This document shows positions 1 through 10,587 of a stretch of DNA of 64,000 nucleotides, piece by piece. The stretch spans positions 62,001 to 126,000 of the forward strand of contig JALLLS010000030.1 in assembly GCA_025094145.1 (NCBI GenBank). Direction: 5' to 3'. The position numbers and the translations under genes are program-made. Positions within the stretch are counted from its first letter, which is position 1. Each line of letters starts with the position of its first letter. The stretch comes from Spinellus fusiger (lineage: Eukaryota > Mucoromycota > Mucoromycetes > Mucorales > Phycomycetaceae). The notes under the pieces are model-generated. The model did no database searches. It was not told the origin of the DNA and worked only from the letters and a program-made list of their open reading frames with translations.

Positions 1-114
1 ACATTGTCATTTCTATAATCTCTAATGAACTGTATTTATATATAAATACAAATACATATAAATACATATATATATAAAAGTCGCCGATCAAAAGGCTATG
101 ACATGAAAACTTAC

Positions 115-2001
115 ACTCCCAAGCTAATAAGGTCTCCTGCATTGTGAAGTAGAGGCTTTCCTAATGTTGAGAGAGGCTGTCGAGACTCTCCATCTAATCA
201 TCATCATAAAAAAAACAATGAGACATGTGAAATAGACATTCTCTATATAAAAACACAAACATGCAGGCTCTTCCTTTTTTTTTCATTATACTTACCTGTC
301 AGATTAAAAACAGACTGACCTGATGCAACTACAGTGAGAGAAGTTGTTTTGTAAATAGCTGCCTTTGTCATTGAAATCTTCGAGTTGATCACAGGAGATA
401 TGAATGGTTTTGTTTTTACACCTCTAGCCACTGATCTTCGCTTATTGGCATAATGATTGAATGAAATATCCAACGTTGAAGAGAGAGATTGCCCATGGAC
501 ACGATCCTCAGGCATAGGGTAGGAAGGACTCGGTGGATGGAAAGAGTGGGTAGTCTGAGATGGATGGAGCGAGAGTGTTTTGGGTGGAACACAAGTGTCT
601 TTTAAGAGGGCTTCTGCTCTTTGGATTGCTTCTGCTGATAGAGCTACACTCTTTTTCCCTGTACCTGTACGAAATCCTATAAATGCCTGAGCAGTGCCAT
701 TCTCCATAAAATAGTCGGTGGAAGAAGTCTCTGCTGGTCTCTTTACTCCTTTGGGGCTTTCTACAGCAGGAGGTGCCTCGGACAAGGCAAAGCTCAAAAG
801 AGCATTCTGGTGGGCCTTTTCACTCACTGGCTTGAGTGATTTTCCTCCACCTGTTGTAAATCCATTCATCTGAGAGACAGGGGGCTGTTTGAGAGGATCC
901 TTGGCGCCATGGCATAGGTAAGTGGGTTTCCCTGGGCTGGTTTTCTTGGTGTGATCATCATCAGCAACAGCATGCATCATGAAGGATCTCAAGGAGGATG
1001 GCGTTGATTTTGGACTGTCTGGAGTGAGCAGCGCTAGATCTTTTCTTTTGTTGAGGTCTTTTGAGAAACAGTCTTCTGTTGTAATATCTAAAACAGAGCC
1101 TTCTTTTATGATGCTATGATCACCATTGTCTTTTATTTCGAAGGAATCTTCTGCATCCAAGTCTGAGAGTACAGAGTGTGCTTTTTGTTGTGCCTTTGCA
1201 CTTAGTGTTGGCAAAGGTTTGTTACTTGCAGTTCTAAAACCAACAAAAGGAGGTGATTTAAGATCCTTTTTTTCAAATGAATATGATGTTATTCTATCAT
1301 TCAATGGTTTCATTGTAATAGCGTGATTTGATGGTATGTTTATCTATACAGTTGGATGTGAGTGCCCACTTGTATTTTGTGAATTAATGTAGTGTACTTT
1401 ATTATCGTGTTTAACTAGGCAGCAGAAAGAGAGGATAGAATAGATAGAATGGAGGCTGCTTACTTGAGGAACAGATGCGTTGGAGTTCTTTCTACAGAAG
1501 AGTGCATGGGTACCACTGTTATTTACTGCTGTTTGTGATGTATTGATCTCCCTTTCTGATAGTCCATTACTCTCCAAAATACCATTGTTATCTAGTAAAC
1601 AGGTAGCATAAAAGTTATTTTCAGGTACTTGAGCATGAGTATTATAGGAATAATCTTCATTTACAGGCATTGTTCTAGTGTTAGTTATTTGTAGTGGCCA
1701 TGATGATAAGCACAAATAGCACAAATTCAAAGATGAAAATGACAGCCCCAGAATCCTATTCAATTGAATTCACTCTAATGAAATAATAATCATACACACC
1801 TCCTGTCAGAGTATCATTACTGGAACTGATATCCTGTATGAGAGATAGGTCTTTAGTGAAGAGATCTTTTGGCTCGTATTGACTCAGAGCAATATTCTCA
1901 AGTAGACCCGACATGCCATGAGTCTCTGTAGACAACAAAGAATTCTGACTGTTCTCTTCTACAAGTTGATATTCAATTATTTTATTGTCTTGTGGAGTCA
2001 T
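115..2001 (-). CDS. BRCA2-like recombination mediator, N-terminal part (partial)
   Basis: Homologue of BRCA2, the nuclear mediator that loads RAD51 onto single-stranded DNA in homologous recombination. Four exons are visible: from ATG at 2001 to about 1796 (exact donor uncertain), about 1675-1464, 1343-296 and 160-115. The last ends in a GTAAG donor, so the gene continues beyond the left edge and the C-terminal DNA-binding domain is not in view. Exon 3 carries three BRC-type repeats: one with FVGFRTASNKPLPTLSAKA, one with GFTTGGGKSLKPVSEKA and one with FIGFRTGTGKKSVALSAEA. Each has the F-x-T-x-x-x-K pattern and the downstream S-x-x-A helix known to bind RAD51. Exon 4 reads NLTGKPLLHNAGDLISLG after splicing. 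Sequence outside the repeats is low-complexity and Ser/Thr-rich, as expected of a BRCA2 N-terminus. Identity rests on the repeats, so a different BRC-repeat protein cannot be excluded. Confidence 0.8.
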
Positions 2002-2028
2002 TGTAATGAGGCATGAAGCAAGGCACAT

Positions 2029-4556
2029 CCCTATTTATTTATTCTACAAGAGCCAGCCACTTTCACAGACGGAAGAGAATAACGCATTTGACTTTTTATT
2101 TTAAAATCCGATGTGACAGTAAAATTTGGCTGTGATAAAATAGATATCGGAACAGTGATTTTCATGTCATGAAAAAATGAAGTCATTTATGAAATCTGTT
2201 CTTTTTTGAAAAAATAAAGTCAAGGTGAATACGTCTTATTCCACTCTATGGGATGATAAATTATTATTATTTTATAAAAGATGAATACCTTTATGTAAAT
2301 ATAAGACTGTTAGAAATATATAAACATAGGCTTATATTATTGAGATCAAGTGTTTGTTTATGAATAATAGCAGGAGAAACCCCCCCTCATCATGATAAAA
2401 GAGTAGATTCATTTAATGAATTAAGAATGGCGTCTTATTACAAGATACTGTGATGGAGTCTGCTTTATACATATCTAATATATATTAACAATACATTAGT
2501 CACAGTCAAGAGGGGATCTCAATCTATCTTTTTTCTTTACCCTTCTTTATATTAGTCTATAACAAACTGTCAAATAAATAAAATATTCCTATCAAGACTA
2601 TGCTATTCATTATTTGATTTATACGTGTTAGATTAAAATATCAAGAACACTATATCATTCCCATTCATAGTAAGTACTAGCTCAAAGACTGATGATATAT
2701 TTCATCCGCTTCTTCCCCTTTCTCCCTCCCCTTTTTGACTTGTCAAATCAATTGATTTTAAGTAATCTGGTGCTGGTAGAAGGTATATTATTCTTACGAA
2801 CAATAATTGTCTAACTTTTTTTAATAATACTAATAATGAAGTGCTCTTTAATAAACACATTTTCCACAACAGAAGGCTCTATCTGCAATTACAATGTATT
2901 TGGAAATAGAATGCAAATATCAACATTACAAGACTTCAAGTTTAAGTTGGAATAGGAGTTAATGCAAATCAAAACAAACCATTCTTATAGATTAAACGAG
3001 TAATCATCTCTAGACAGAAATAGGAAGCATCTCATCTAAATGTGAATAAATGATAGGAAAGAGGATAGTGGCACTAGGCATCTACTTTGATTAAATATAA
3101 GACTTGATATAGAAACTCTGTTGCAATCTTATGTTTCCCTGTGGGTATATCACACCATGCACTCTATTATTTTATTTACTTATTTTGCATTGTTACTTGA
3201 TCCTGATAAGGTGATATGTGGGTATCATCTTGGTCGATGATTGAAAGGGGGAATTTTTTTTATATCACTAGATCAGAAAGGCAAAAATACAAATAAACTG
3301 TGTGATATAAACATTTTATCATAAACATAATGATCAACCTAATAGTTAAAATCAGTTAAATGACTTTGTTTTTTTTTATGCAAATTAATACAAATGGAAA
3401 AGAAGGAGTCAGAGAGTATCATGGTTATTCTGTGTTTCTGATGACCATCAACACGGACAGTGGGTTGACACAGCCAAAGTTATATCCATTTCTTGTCCAT
3501 AGAACCCCCCACTCCCACTTCATTCATAGTGTGTGGTTTATTATGTAGATGTGTATATCTATAGAGTCATCAAGTTGAAAACAAGACAAGTCTACACGAA
3601 GGAGTCTATCAAGAACACTCATGACATGGAGTTACAAATGATCTCATAACAAAAACAAAATAATAGTTTCTAACAAAAATAAGTTTATACATGGTGTAAT
3701 AAATAGTGATTAAGAGTAACTTTATAAAGAACAGAAATATTTATAGGTGAACTCCAACCCAAGCAATAACTACACTCATTTGTGCATGTTGGCCCTTCAA
3801 AAGGGACTCTGTGCTTGAGACTCATTCCGCTTACATTCCACTTGCATCCTAGTTGACCCTGGACAATGCAAAATGGCAGCTGTCATTGCGCTATAGTAGT
3901 AGTAGTAGTATTTTCATTATCATTAGTGTTATTATTTTTATTATTATCATTAGTGTTATCATTATCATTAGTGTTATCATTATCATTAGTGTTATCATTA
4001 TCATTAGTGTTATTATTTTTATTATTATCATTAGTGTTATCATTATCATTAGTGTTATCATTATCATCATCATTATCATCATCATCATTATCATTATCAT
4101 TATCATCAACAGTTTAATAATAAATAATAAATAGCAAATAGAAAGTCCCAGAGTCTTATCATTGACTCATCCCTTGCTAGAAAGAAAAAAAAAAGAACAA
4201 AAGGCGGAGAAGGCTGTGGGTGTGAGTGTGAATGTTATGATAGTCAGTCATAAACAATTGATAAAATACCAGTAAAAAAAAAACTCATTTCAGGAGAAGA
4301 CAAAAGGGGGAGGGAGGGGAGACTCCAAGGGTCTTATAAGATCCCAAGGTCCTATAAGAAAAAAAAATAAAAAAATAAAAATAAAAATAAAAAATAAATA
4401 AAATAAAATAAAAGCCTGAAAGATTAGAATGTTTATGCATTCAAACTGGGATTTATTCTGAAATCTGGAATTTATACTAGTTTGTTTTTTATCAGTGTAG
4501 TTTTATAAAGTTTATTTCATTTCCTCTTCTCATCCAAAAGGTGAACAGGCTAAATT
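2029..4556. other. Intergenic, AT-rich, with low-complexity tracts
   Basis: About 2.5 kb between the 5' end of the BRCA2-like gene and the Myb/SANT gene. It should hold the promoters of both. I see no gene. The only clear structures are the ATT/ATC microsatellite at 3895-4113 and an A-rich run of AAATA-like units at about 4360-4415. Confidence 0.6.
3895..4113. repeat. ATT/ATC trinucleotide-hexanucleotide microsatellite
   Basis: About 220 bp of imperfect tandem repeat built from ATTATC and TATCATTAGTGT units, with (TAG)n at its left end. Open frames run through it on both strands only because the repeat lacks stop codons. Confidence 0.9.
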
Positions 4557-5484
4557 ATGTCACAACCCACCATGTCGCACGCCATGACGTATACACAAGC
4601 ACTACCCACCAACCAAGAAGCAGCTCGGCGTTATGTTCAGTGGAAAGATGAGGATGTCGCCTTACTACTGACTGACCTGGAACAACCCGGTCATTATGAA
4701 AAATGGAACGAAAACAAGTCAAGTTACAGTAAGAGAGTGGCCGAGGAGGTGTTTCGTAATGTCATGTACCATGAAGCTATCAAGTTCAAGGTGCGTTGGC
4801 TCGAGTCAAGGTTTCGAAAACTCCATGCGCAATGGAGTGGATCTGACAGTGAGCATACTTCTTTTAATACAGAGAAACATGGTAAGTCCCCTTTGTATGT
4901 CTCTCATAACACTGCAGATGGCTAAAGAAGTGGACAGATAGAATGCTAAAGGAATTCCGATACTATGACCGGTGTAAGCATATATTTACTATGGCTTCAA
5001 AAGAGTCCTCTACAAAACCAGACTTGGATTTGGATGAGGATAGTCTGGACAGTTCAATGGTCGCTTCTTTCTCGCCCACAATCTCACATGAGTCACCCGC
5101 ACCCCATCTGGAGGATCAGTCTTCTCTCACACCCATGCCCAATAGCCAGTTAATGAACCGCCCTTTTCTACAGAATGGCACAGGACAGGACATGGTCAGA
5201 TCAAATACCGAGCGACTTGCGGGTAATAAACGAAAGAGACAGTAAGTTGAAGGAGGGAGTCTCCAAGAAAGACTGACTGACTGATAGAGGCATGTGCCTT
5301 GCTGTTTCCTAGACATAGAATAACAGACAGCATAGCAGAAGAGAGACGACTGAAGAGTGTTCAGATAGAATTGGAAACAAAGCGAATGGAACATGATGAG
5401 CGAATGCAGGAGATGAAATTAGAGCAGTTAAGATTAGAGATTGAATTGCAAAAGTTAAAAGGCGGTGGACGCCTTGTGGATTAA
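4557..5484 (+). CDS. Myb/SANT-like DNA-binding domain protein
   Basis: Probable nuclear DNA-binding protein of about 265 residues. Exons are 4557-4881, 4938-5241 and 5313-5484; introns of 56 and 71 nt restore the frame exactly. Residues about 28-95 form a three-helix Myb/SANT-like domain: W-K-D-E-D then LLLTDL, a middle helix, and a final helix with FKVRWLESRFRKLH. The middle is acidic and Ser/Pro-rich (DLDLDEDSLDSS). A basic patch (KRKRQH) precedes a C-terminal coiled coil rich in Glu, Lys, Arg and Leu (ELETKRMEHDERMQEMKLEQ) that could mediate dimerisation. This layout is common among fungal Myb/SANT proteins, some of them derived from transposons. I see no adjacent transposase, so a host regulator is the simpler reading. 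The target is unknown. Confidence 0.75.
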
Positions 5485-5566
5485 AGCCAACCCAACCCAA
5501 GCTAAAGAAATGCCCTCCTACCATCTATCTACTCCTTCGTTCTTTAGATACAAGACAGATATAAAC

Positions 5567-5661
5567 ATATACGTATGCGTATGCGTATATATATCCACAC
5601 ACACACACACAGAGAGAGAGATAAAGAGAAAGAGAAAGAGAAAGAAAGAAAGAAAGAAATC
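5567..5661. repeat. Composite microsatellite (GTATGC, CA, GA, GAAA)
   Basis: Runs of TACGTATGC-like units, then (CA)n, (GA)n, (GAAA)n and (AAAG)n, lying 3' of the Myb/SANT gene. The rest of 5485-5870 is the 3' flank of two convergent genes with nothing else recognisable. Confidence 0.85.
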
Positions 5662-5870
5662 TAACTATGTCTACTCTATACATTTGTACAGACGTATACA
5701 GTAGTTATCAAGACAATGGCTCCAATACCCTCCTATAATAATTATGCTACTACCAACATTATTCTCTCATTCTCTTTTTATCACCTTTATAGAATATGTT
5801 CCGTTCTTTCTTTTAATGATGAATAAAATAAAGATACATAATAATAAAGAAAGAACCCCATGAATTCTTC

Positions 5871-6379
5871 TTAACGGTAAGACTTCTGGAAACGGGCACG
5901 AGCACCGGGACCACCGAACTTCTTGGCCTCACAACGACGGGGATCGGCAACGAGAAGGGTACGGTCGTATTGGACGAGAATGTCCTTGATCTCCTTCTTG
6001 GAGGCTTCGTCAACGTACTTTTGGTAAAAGGCAACAATAGCCTTGGCAAGAGCCTGACGGATGGCGTAGACCTGGGAAGTGTGACCACCACCGTTGACGC
6101 GAATACGGATATCTACGTTGGAGAAACGTTCTTCACCCAACAGGAGAATGACTTCGTAGACCTTGAACTTGAGGATTTCAGGTTCAAGAAGGGCAAGAGG
6201 AGAACCGTTGACTCTAATGAGACCACGTCCACGCTTGCAGTGAGCAACAGCAGTGGCGGTTTTCTGTTGTTGTTGGTAAAGGAGGAGGAGGAAAAGGTTA
6301 GTAAGTCTGATGGATTTACGCTGATTCTAGTCCATCTCCACACACGCACCTTGCGACCGAATGTTTGAACGGCTTCCAT
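5871..6379 (-). CDS. RPS16: 40S ribosomal protein S16 (uS9)
   Basis: Small-subunit ribosomal protein uS9, whose C-terminal tail reaches the decoding P site. Exon 1 is 6379-6350 and encodes [10 protein letters not shown]. An 86-nt intron (6264-6349) follows, and exon 2 is 6263-5871, giving 140 residues, the usual length for eukaryotic S16. Family hallmarks are [20 protein letters not shown] near the N-terminus, then [39 protein letters not shown], and the conserved C-terminal end RFQKSYR. The gene is divergent from uL15 with 274 bp between start codons, so a shared promoter is likely. Codon use is visibly more biased and GC-richer than in neighbouring genes, as expected for high expression. 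Confidence 0.97.
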
Positions 6380-6653
6380 ATCGGTACTAAATAATAAGAA
6401 GAGGATGGATGGATATTTTGTTTAGTCTTCGTTTGGAGGGAGAGGCATCTATTGTTCTTTACACACACCTTGGATTGAGAGAAAGAGCGAAAGGTGGGTG
6501 GGCATTGAGTCTGCACTTAGCTGCCGCCCTCCAGCCTCTTCCGGCAAATATTCAAAGGCAGTCCGGACACTGTGGGCTCCGGTAGACGGAAATTCCCATA
6601 GGCATCCACCCTCACCGCCTACCCATACCCTCCCTCTCTCTATCTCGTAAGCC
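6380..6653. promoter_or_regulatory. Divergent promoter of the uS9 and uL15 genes
   Basis: The 274 bp between the two ribosomal protein start codons must contain both promoters. It is much GC-richer (about 6490-6640) than surrounding intergenic DNA and has a pair of CCGG-centred motifs (TTCCGGCAAA, CTCCGGTAG). No specific factor site could be assigned. Co-regulation is inferred from the arrangement. Confidence 0.6.
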
Positions 6654-7202
6654 ATGGTGAGCCACCTTTATGATGCCATCAGAAAATAAATAAACAGATG
6701 CATGGCATAATGAGAGAAAAAAGGGAGATGGATGAAAGATCAATGCACTCATCCCATGCTTGTTTAGCCTACCAGACTTCACCACAACAGAAAGAAGCGT
6801 GGACACGTCTCCGCCGGTCACGGTCGTGTTGGAAAGCACAGAAAGCATCCTGGTGGTCGTGGTCTTGCTGGTGGCCAGCACCACCACCGTATCAACATGG
6901 ATAAGTACCATCCTGGTTACTTTGGTAAAGTCGGTATGCGTCACTTCCACTTGAAGAGAAACCAGTACTGGCGCCCCGTCGTCAACCTCAACACCCTCTG
7001 GACTTTGGCTGGTAAAGGTGTCCGTGAGCAGTACAAGAACACCGAGAAGGTGCCTGTCATTGATGCCCTCGAGCACGGCTACGGCAAGGTATTGGCCAAG
7101 GGTGATATTAGCCAGGCTGCCATTGTCCGCACTCGCTTTGTCTCTCGTCGTGCTGAGGAGAAGATCAAGGCTGCTGGTGGTGTTGTTGAGCTCATCGCTT
7201 AA
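6654..7202 (+). CDS. 60S ribosomal protein L27a/L28 (uL15)
   Basis: Large-subunit ribosomal protein uL15 (L27a in animals, L28 in yeast). The first exon is only the ATG at 6654-6656. A 111-nt intron (6657-6767) follows, and exon 2 (6768-7202) encodes the rest, giving 145 residues. An ATG-only first exon is common in fungal ribosomal protein genes. The N-terminus is basic and Gly/His-rich ([20 protein letters not shown], then [20 protein letters not shown]), followed by [16 protein letters not shown] and a C-terminus [10 protein letters not shown], all typical of the family. It is paired head to head with uS9. The minus-strand open frame over this gene is an antisense shadow. Confidence 0.97.
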
Positions 7203-7390
7203 ACCCCATGTCCGGTCTTTTTTATTCAATAAATAAAACAAGTAGTATGCTGGCTTACATAATATGGAAAAATGACAAGTATTTTTATGTGTGTAATAAG
7301 TGTATAGAAAGAATGTGTGTGTAGATGATGAAAAGGTGGTATGCATAGTGTGAAGTCATGTCAACTGCTTTGAATGGTTGTTGTAGATAA
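7203..7390. other. 3' intergenic between convergent genes
   Basis: Short AT-rich stretch containing the 3' UTRs of uL15 (plus) and the pyruvate carrier gene (minus). An AATAAA-like signal lies just after the uL15 stop (near 7229). Confidence 0.6.
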
Positions 7391-7955
7391 TTAAACCTTC
7401 AAGAGTGACCCTGCTTCTTTCTGGTGTACTTTCTGGTGTCTACCATGCAAGACTCGTTAGGATGGTAATAAACTACAGTCATTTGTCATGTTACATTATT
7501 AAACTTACACAAGAACTCGCCCTATCTGAAAGGCATTGGTCATTACTAGAAGTGCATTCACAGTAAAGAGAGAGAAATTCTTGGGAATAATCACTAACGA
7601 CCAACGACTCCATAGTATGCTAGTCAACATAAGAGCTAAAGAAAATAGAACATAACAGCAGGTTTAGTTGAATGATGAAGTGGAGTTTGCCAAGTCTATT
7701 CGTTGGTTTACTATTTCACTTACTTGTATTTTGTCGAATATTCAACTTCTCAGCAGGACGCTGTAAATCTCCCAGAGAAGCAAGCACAAGACCCTGAAAC
7801 AATAACAGTCTTATCAGCATAAAGGGGTGGAAAAGGATTAATAAGATCTATACCCATTTTCCAAGAGGTGCCCAGAAATGAATGGTTTTTGGTCCAGTAG
7901 GTGAACTCATTAACCGTTGCAGAACAGTTTGTGCTACAACTGGAGAAGCTGACAT
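7391..7955 (-). CDS. Mitochondrial pyruvate carrier subunit (MPC2-like)
   Basis: Inner-membrane subunit of the heterodimeric carrier that imports pyruvate into mitochondria. Exons: 7955-7854, 7793-7724, 7635-7509 and 7439-7391, about 115 residues. Family motifs are GPKTIHFWAPLGKWGLVLAS (first helix), DLQRPAEKLN, then TSILWSRWSLVIIPKNFSLF (the W-S-R-x-S and P-K-N signature) and a final helix NALLVMTNAFQIGR. The last junction is uncertain. Reading through the third donor gives a stop at 7505 and a 100-residue protein. Splicing the 69-nt intron 7440-7508, which has a canonical donor and a CCTAAC branch-like site, adds 16 residues and was preferred because family members are usually 105-145 residues long. 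Partner subunit MPC1 is not in the window. Confidence 0.88.
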
Positions 7956-8559
7956 GCTTAACAGAGAGAACAGAAGAAACAAAAATGCAAAAGAAAATGA
8001 ACAATGAATTGCGTGAGAAAGAAGTATATTTTATAGCTCTGGAAATCGCGGATGTTTAAAGAGAATACGCAAGTCATTATTGAAATGTGTTGCAATTAAG
8101 GTGGAATCAAGATCATGAAGCTTATTGAAAGTATGTCGTTATGTAACTCCATTTATTCTTGTGGGTTTTATCTTTAAAAGTAGTGAATGCCCTATAAAAC
8201 ATGAGTCAATGCTTATAACTGTTATTCAGGTTGTATGCATTGTATGCATTGTGTATGATTCTTTGAAGGCTGATACTCTTGCAGTTATGTATCAATTATG
8301 AGCTTATTTCAATATATTGAAGGCAAATAATTAAATAATAGAGAAGACAGTGTCCTATTAAAAGATCAATGAATTGAGCAGACATTACGTATACCTTTAT
8401 AGTTTTCTATGGGCTATAAATTTAAATAAACAATGCATATGTAAAAGTACCATAGTATCAAGCTACGAAATAATATAAAGCATATCCATCAATGTTGCTG
8501 TGAATAAAACAATCATATAGTCAGAGTCTCTTGAAACCTATAAATTGCTCAGGTACATC
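7956..8559. other. Intergenic, no feature recognised
   Basis: AT-rich upstream region of the pyruvate carrier gene. No coding signal, RNA gene or repeat that I can support. Confidence 0.5.
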
Positions 8560-9060
8560 TGCTCACAGATACAGTTCAAAGTATTTCTTATTTCTGGGTG
8601 TTAGGTGCTAATCACGCATTGGGCCTAATAGCCACTTGTGTGGGCTTTTAAAGAATGAGTGAAAAAAGAAACAGAAATAAAAAGATAAAAATACATAAAA
8701 CTTCGAAATGAAGGAGAATAAAAGAAAATAATAATTCAGAATAAAACATCCAAAAAGGCCATAAAGTCAGCAAGGAAACCAGGACACCAAAAAGATAACC
8801 GTCATCCTATAGTAACCCGGAATCCAACGAGGGATACTTGGAGCAACTCGGACAATCCTGAGAATATATGTAGCAACTACACTAGCAGCTTCTGGCTTTG
8901 CTAAACGGGTTAAGAATGGGTGGTAGAGGACAGATTGGAGAAGAAGTGAGGATACAGCGTCTGTTGCTGAAGGATTCCTTTGCACTCTATGGTAGCATCG
9001 GTGTTCCCGCTCAACACACCCATCAGCAACCTCAATGAGTAATCTACCGTCACCAGCAGC
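8560..9060 (+). repeat. Dispersed repeat family R1, copy 1
   Basis: About 500 bp sharing blocks with 37615-38050 (inverted), 43945-44465 (same strand) and a fragment at 46075-46310 (inverted). The shared left block holds GCATTGGGCCTAATAGCCAC, the middle is A-rich, and the shared right block, about 270 bp, ends at the CACCCATCAGCAACCTCAAT block. On the minus strand the right block is an open frame of about 72 codons (8985-8767) reading RNPSATDAVSSLLL...KPEAASVV...IPRWI...FLVSWFPC. The same frame can be followed in the other two long copies. Function unknown: a non-autonomous element, or a decayed gene carried by one. Confidence 0.75.
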
Positions 9061-9544
9061 TTCTTATCACGCACTAGACTAGTAAATTAACTTTGAATAC
9101 GTTCAAGGTAAGCTACTTATAATGAATCTTTAAGAGGGTTGTGCTCACAGATACAATGAATTATAAAAAAAAATTAGAAAGTTATATATTCTCCTGACTC
9201 TATTTCTTATATGTCATTCTAATTTTTTTCTATAAAAAAAACATGCATCCAACATACAGTAGAGACTTCAAATTTATATAAAACATAGATAAGATCGACA
9301 GAGTAATAGCTATAAGTTTACTACACATCAGGAGGTCTTTAGGATATAAAAGGAAATAGTCGAAATACAATTGTTTAGAAATGACATCGATTTGAAAAGG
9401 AGCAAAAATAAATTGAGATGTATTCATGTTAGTTTTTAAATAAATATTATTATTATAATTTACCTGTAAATATCTAAATCCCGAAGGAAACCACTTTCGA
9501 TGTGGCGATATATAATATGAATGCATCAAAGAGTATCTATGCTT
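9061..9544. other. Intergenic, no feature recognised
   Basis: AT-rich spacer between repeat R1 and the Fanzor-like remnant. The minus-strand open frame at 9230-9577 starts inside the end of that remnant, in a different frame, and has no recognisable product. Confidence 0.45.
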
Positions 9545-10115
9545 CTCGACAGAATGGAACTGGTCGGTGGAGACCATTCAAAGCCTCTTCTGCAATCGTA
9601 TAGATATTCTTTGATGCATTCACATCCTTGCTCTAAACCATTCCATAACTTTAGCAAGGGTGGATACTGTTGAAATTCATGAATACCTCAGTGAGAATAT
9701 TTGTGTTGCAAGTATGGCAGATCTTGAGAACAAAAATAAGAGTAACTGTTAGAGGAGCCTTTTGTATTGAGTGAGAGGTCAATCATATTTAATCTCGATG
9801 TTTAAAACTTATCAACATCAACTACAAGAAGATCATCTTTTTGTCTCTTTCTTCAATGATTGATATAAAATTATTGCCAAGCCAACACGATGACCTTTGA
9901 ACTTGGCAGCATCTTTTTCCCTTCATTCCTGTGCCATAAGCACCGACTGGCAGTTTGGTAGGATCATACTCCAATATTCTTAGGTGCCAATACCCCTTCT
10001 CACTAATAAAATAATAGCAAAAATAATTAGCTCGAGATGTATTAATGTACTCTCTATGTATGTGTCGTATTACCCTTGCACTGACACCTTGCCTTTGCCT
10101 TTGTAATGGATTCAC
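9545..10115 (-). pseudogene. Fanzor (TnpB-like) transposon nuclease, decayed C-terminal half
   Basis: Remnant of a eukaryotic TnpB-related RNA-guided nuclease (Fanzor). On the minus strand from 10115 it reads LRILEYDPTKLPVGAYGTGM then KGKRCCQ, resembling the family's RuvC-region lead-in (A-Y-G-x-G/A, then basic stretch). After frame breaks, a segment with ICHTCNTN keeps part of a zinc-finger pair. The end (about 9635-9545) reads V-stop-SKDVNASKNIYTIAEEALNG followed by LHRPVPFCREA. In intact relatives this is W-x-R-D-x-N-A-x-x-N-I, the last RuvC catalytic motif, and a C-terminal R-P-x-x-F block. Several stops and frameshifts interrupt it, including a TGG-to-TAG change inside the motif, so it cannot be functional. 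No N-terminal half was found. Confidence 0.7.
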
Positions 10116-10374
10116 TGGGTTTATTATAGTAAAAGAATATACAATAGAAACTGACTAACATGTCAGGCATAATAAACATACACAAACACTCACCAGATCA
10201 CAACTGTTGGTTTATATGCCAGACAAAGGCAAACAAGTTAAAGAGGGTAGAAGTTGTGAAGAACAACAGACAGTATGTTTGGCAGGTGTTTATATCCGAA
10301 CAGAAGAGAACAAAACGAAATTTCACAAGTTATTTGCTTAATCAGAACTACCAAAGTAATGCAGACTACAACAA

Positions 10375-10587
10375 CATTTTAGAAAGAAAAGAATTGCTTA
10401 AAGAACAGTTGCCTAGTTACCCGTTGTGATCAAATCGTGTGTTGTGTTCCTGTTCATGTACCCTCTTTGATTTCCCTAGACTAGCCTTTGTACTAATACT
10501 CTATTTTGTCCTCACTGGTAGAGACCAAATATCTATACATTTATCTCTCTAGTGGTCTTGTTGATAACCGCAGTGCCCTTTATTACA
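10375..10587 (+). repeat. LTR fragment (same family as 42829-43221 and 47640-48033)
   Basis: The 3' half of a long terminal repeat, from AAGAATTGCTTAAAGAACAG to the terminal TTTATTACA. It aligns well with the two full copies, sharing AGTTGCCTAGTTAC, ATCGTGTGT, TCTCTCTAGT and GTGCCCTTTATTACA. The 5' half has been replaced by unrelated sequence. Confidence 0.8.

Noticed and set aside
3853..4134. Open frames of 72-93 codons on both strands
   Set aside because: They run through the ATT/ATC microsatellite and encode only Ile/Ser/Val/Leu or Met/Ile/Leu runs.
6612..7346. 244-codon minus-strand open frame
   Set aside because: Antisense to the uL15 gene. High codon bias on the coding strand removes stops from the other strand; the product matches no family.
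9230..9577. Minus-strand open frame of 115 codons
   Set aside because: Starts within the Fanzor-like tail in a different frame and continues into non-coding AT-rich DNA.
10160..10429. Plus-strand open frame of 89 codons, possible gag fragment
   Set aside because: It runs into the LTR fragment, shows no Cys-His knuckle or capsid pattern, and has no homologue in the other LTR copies.
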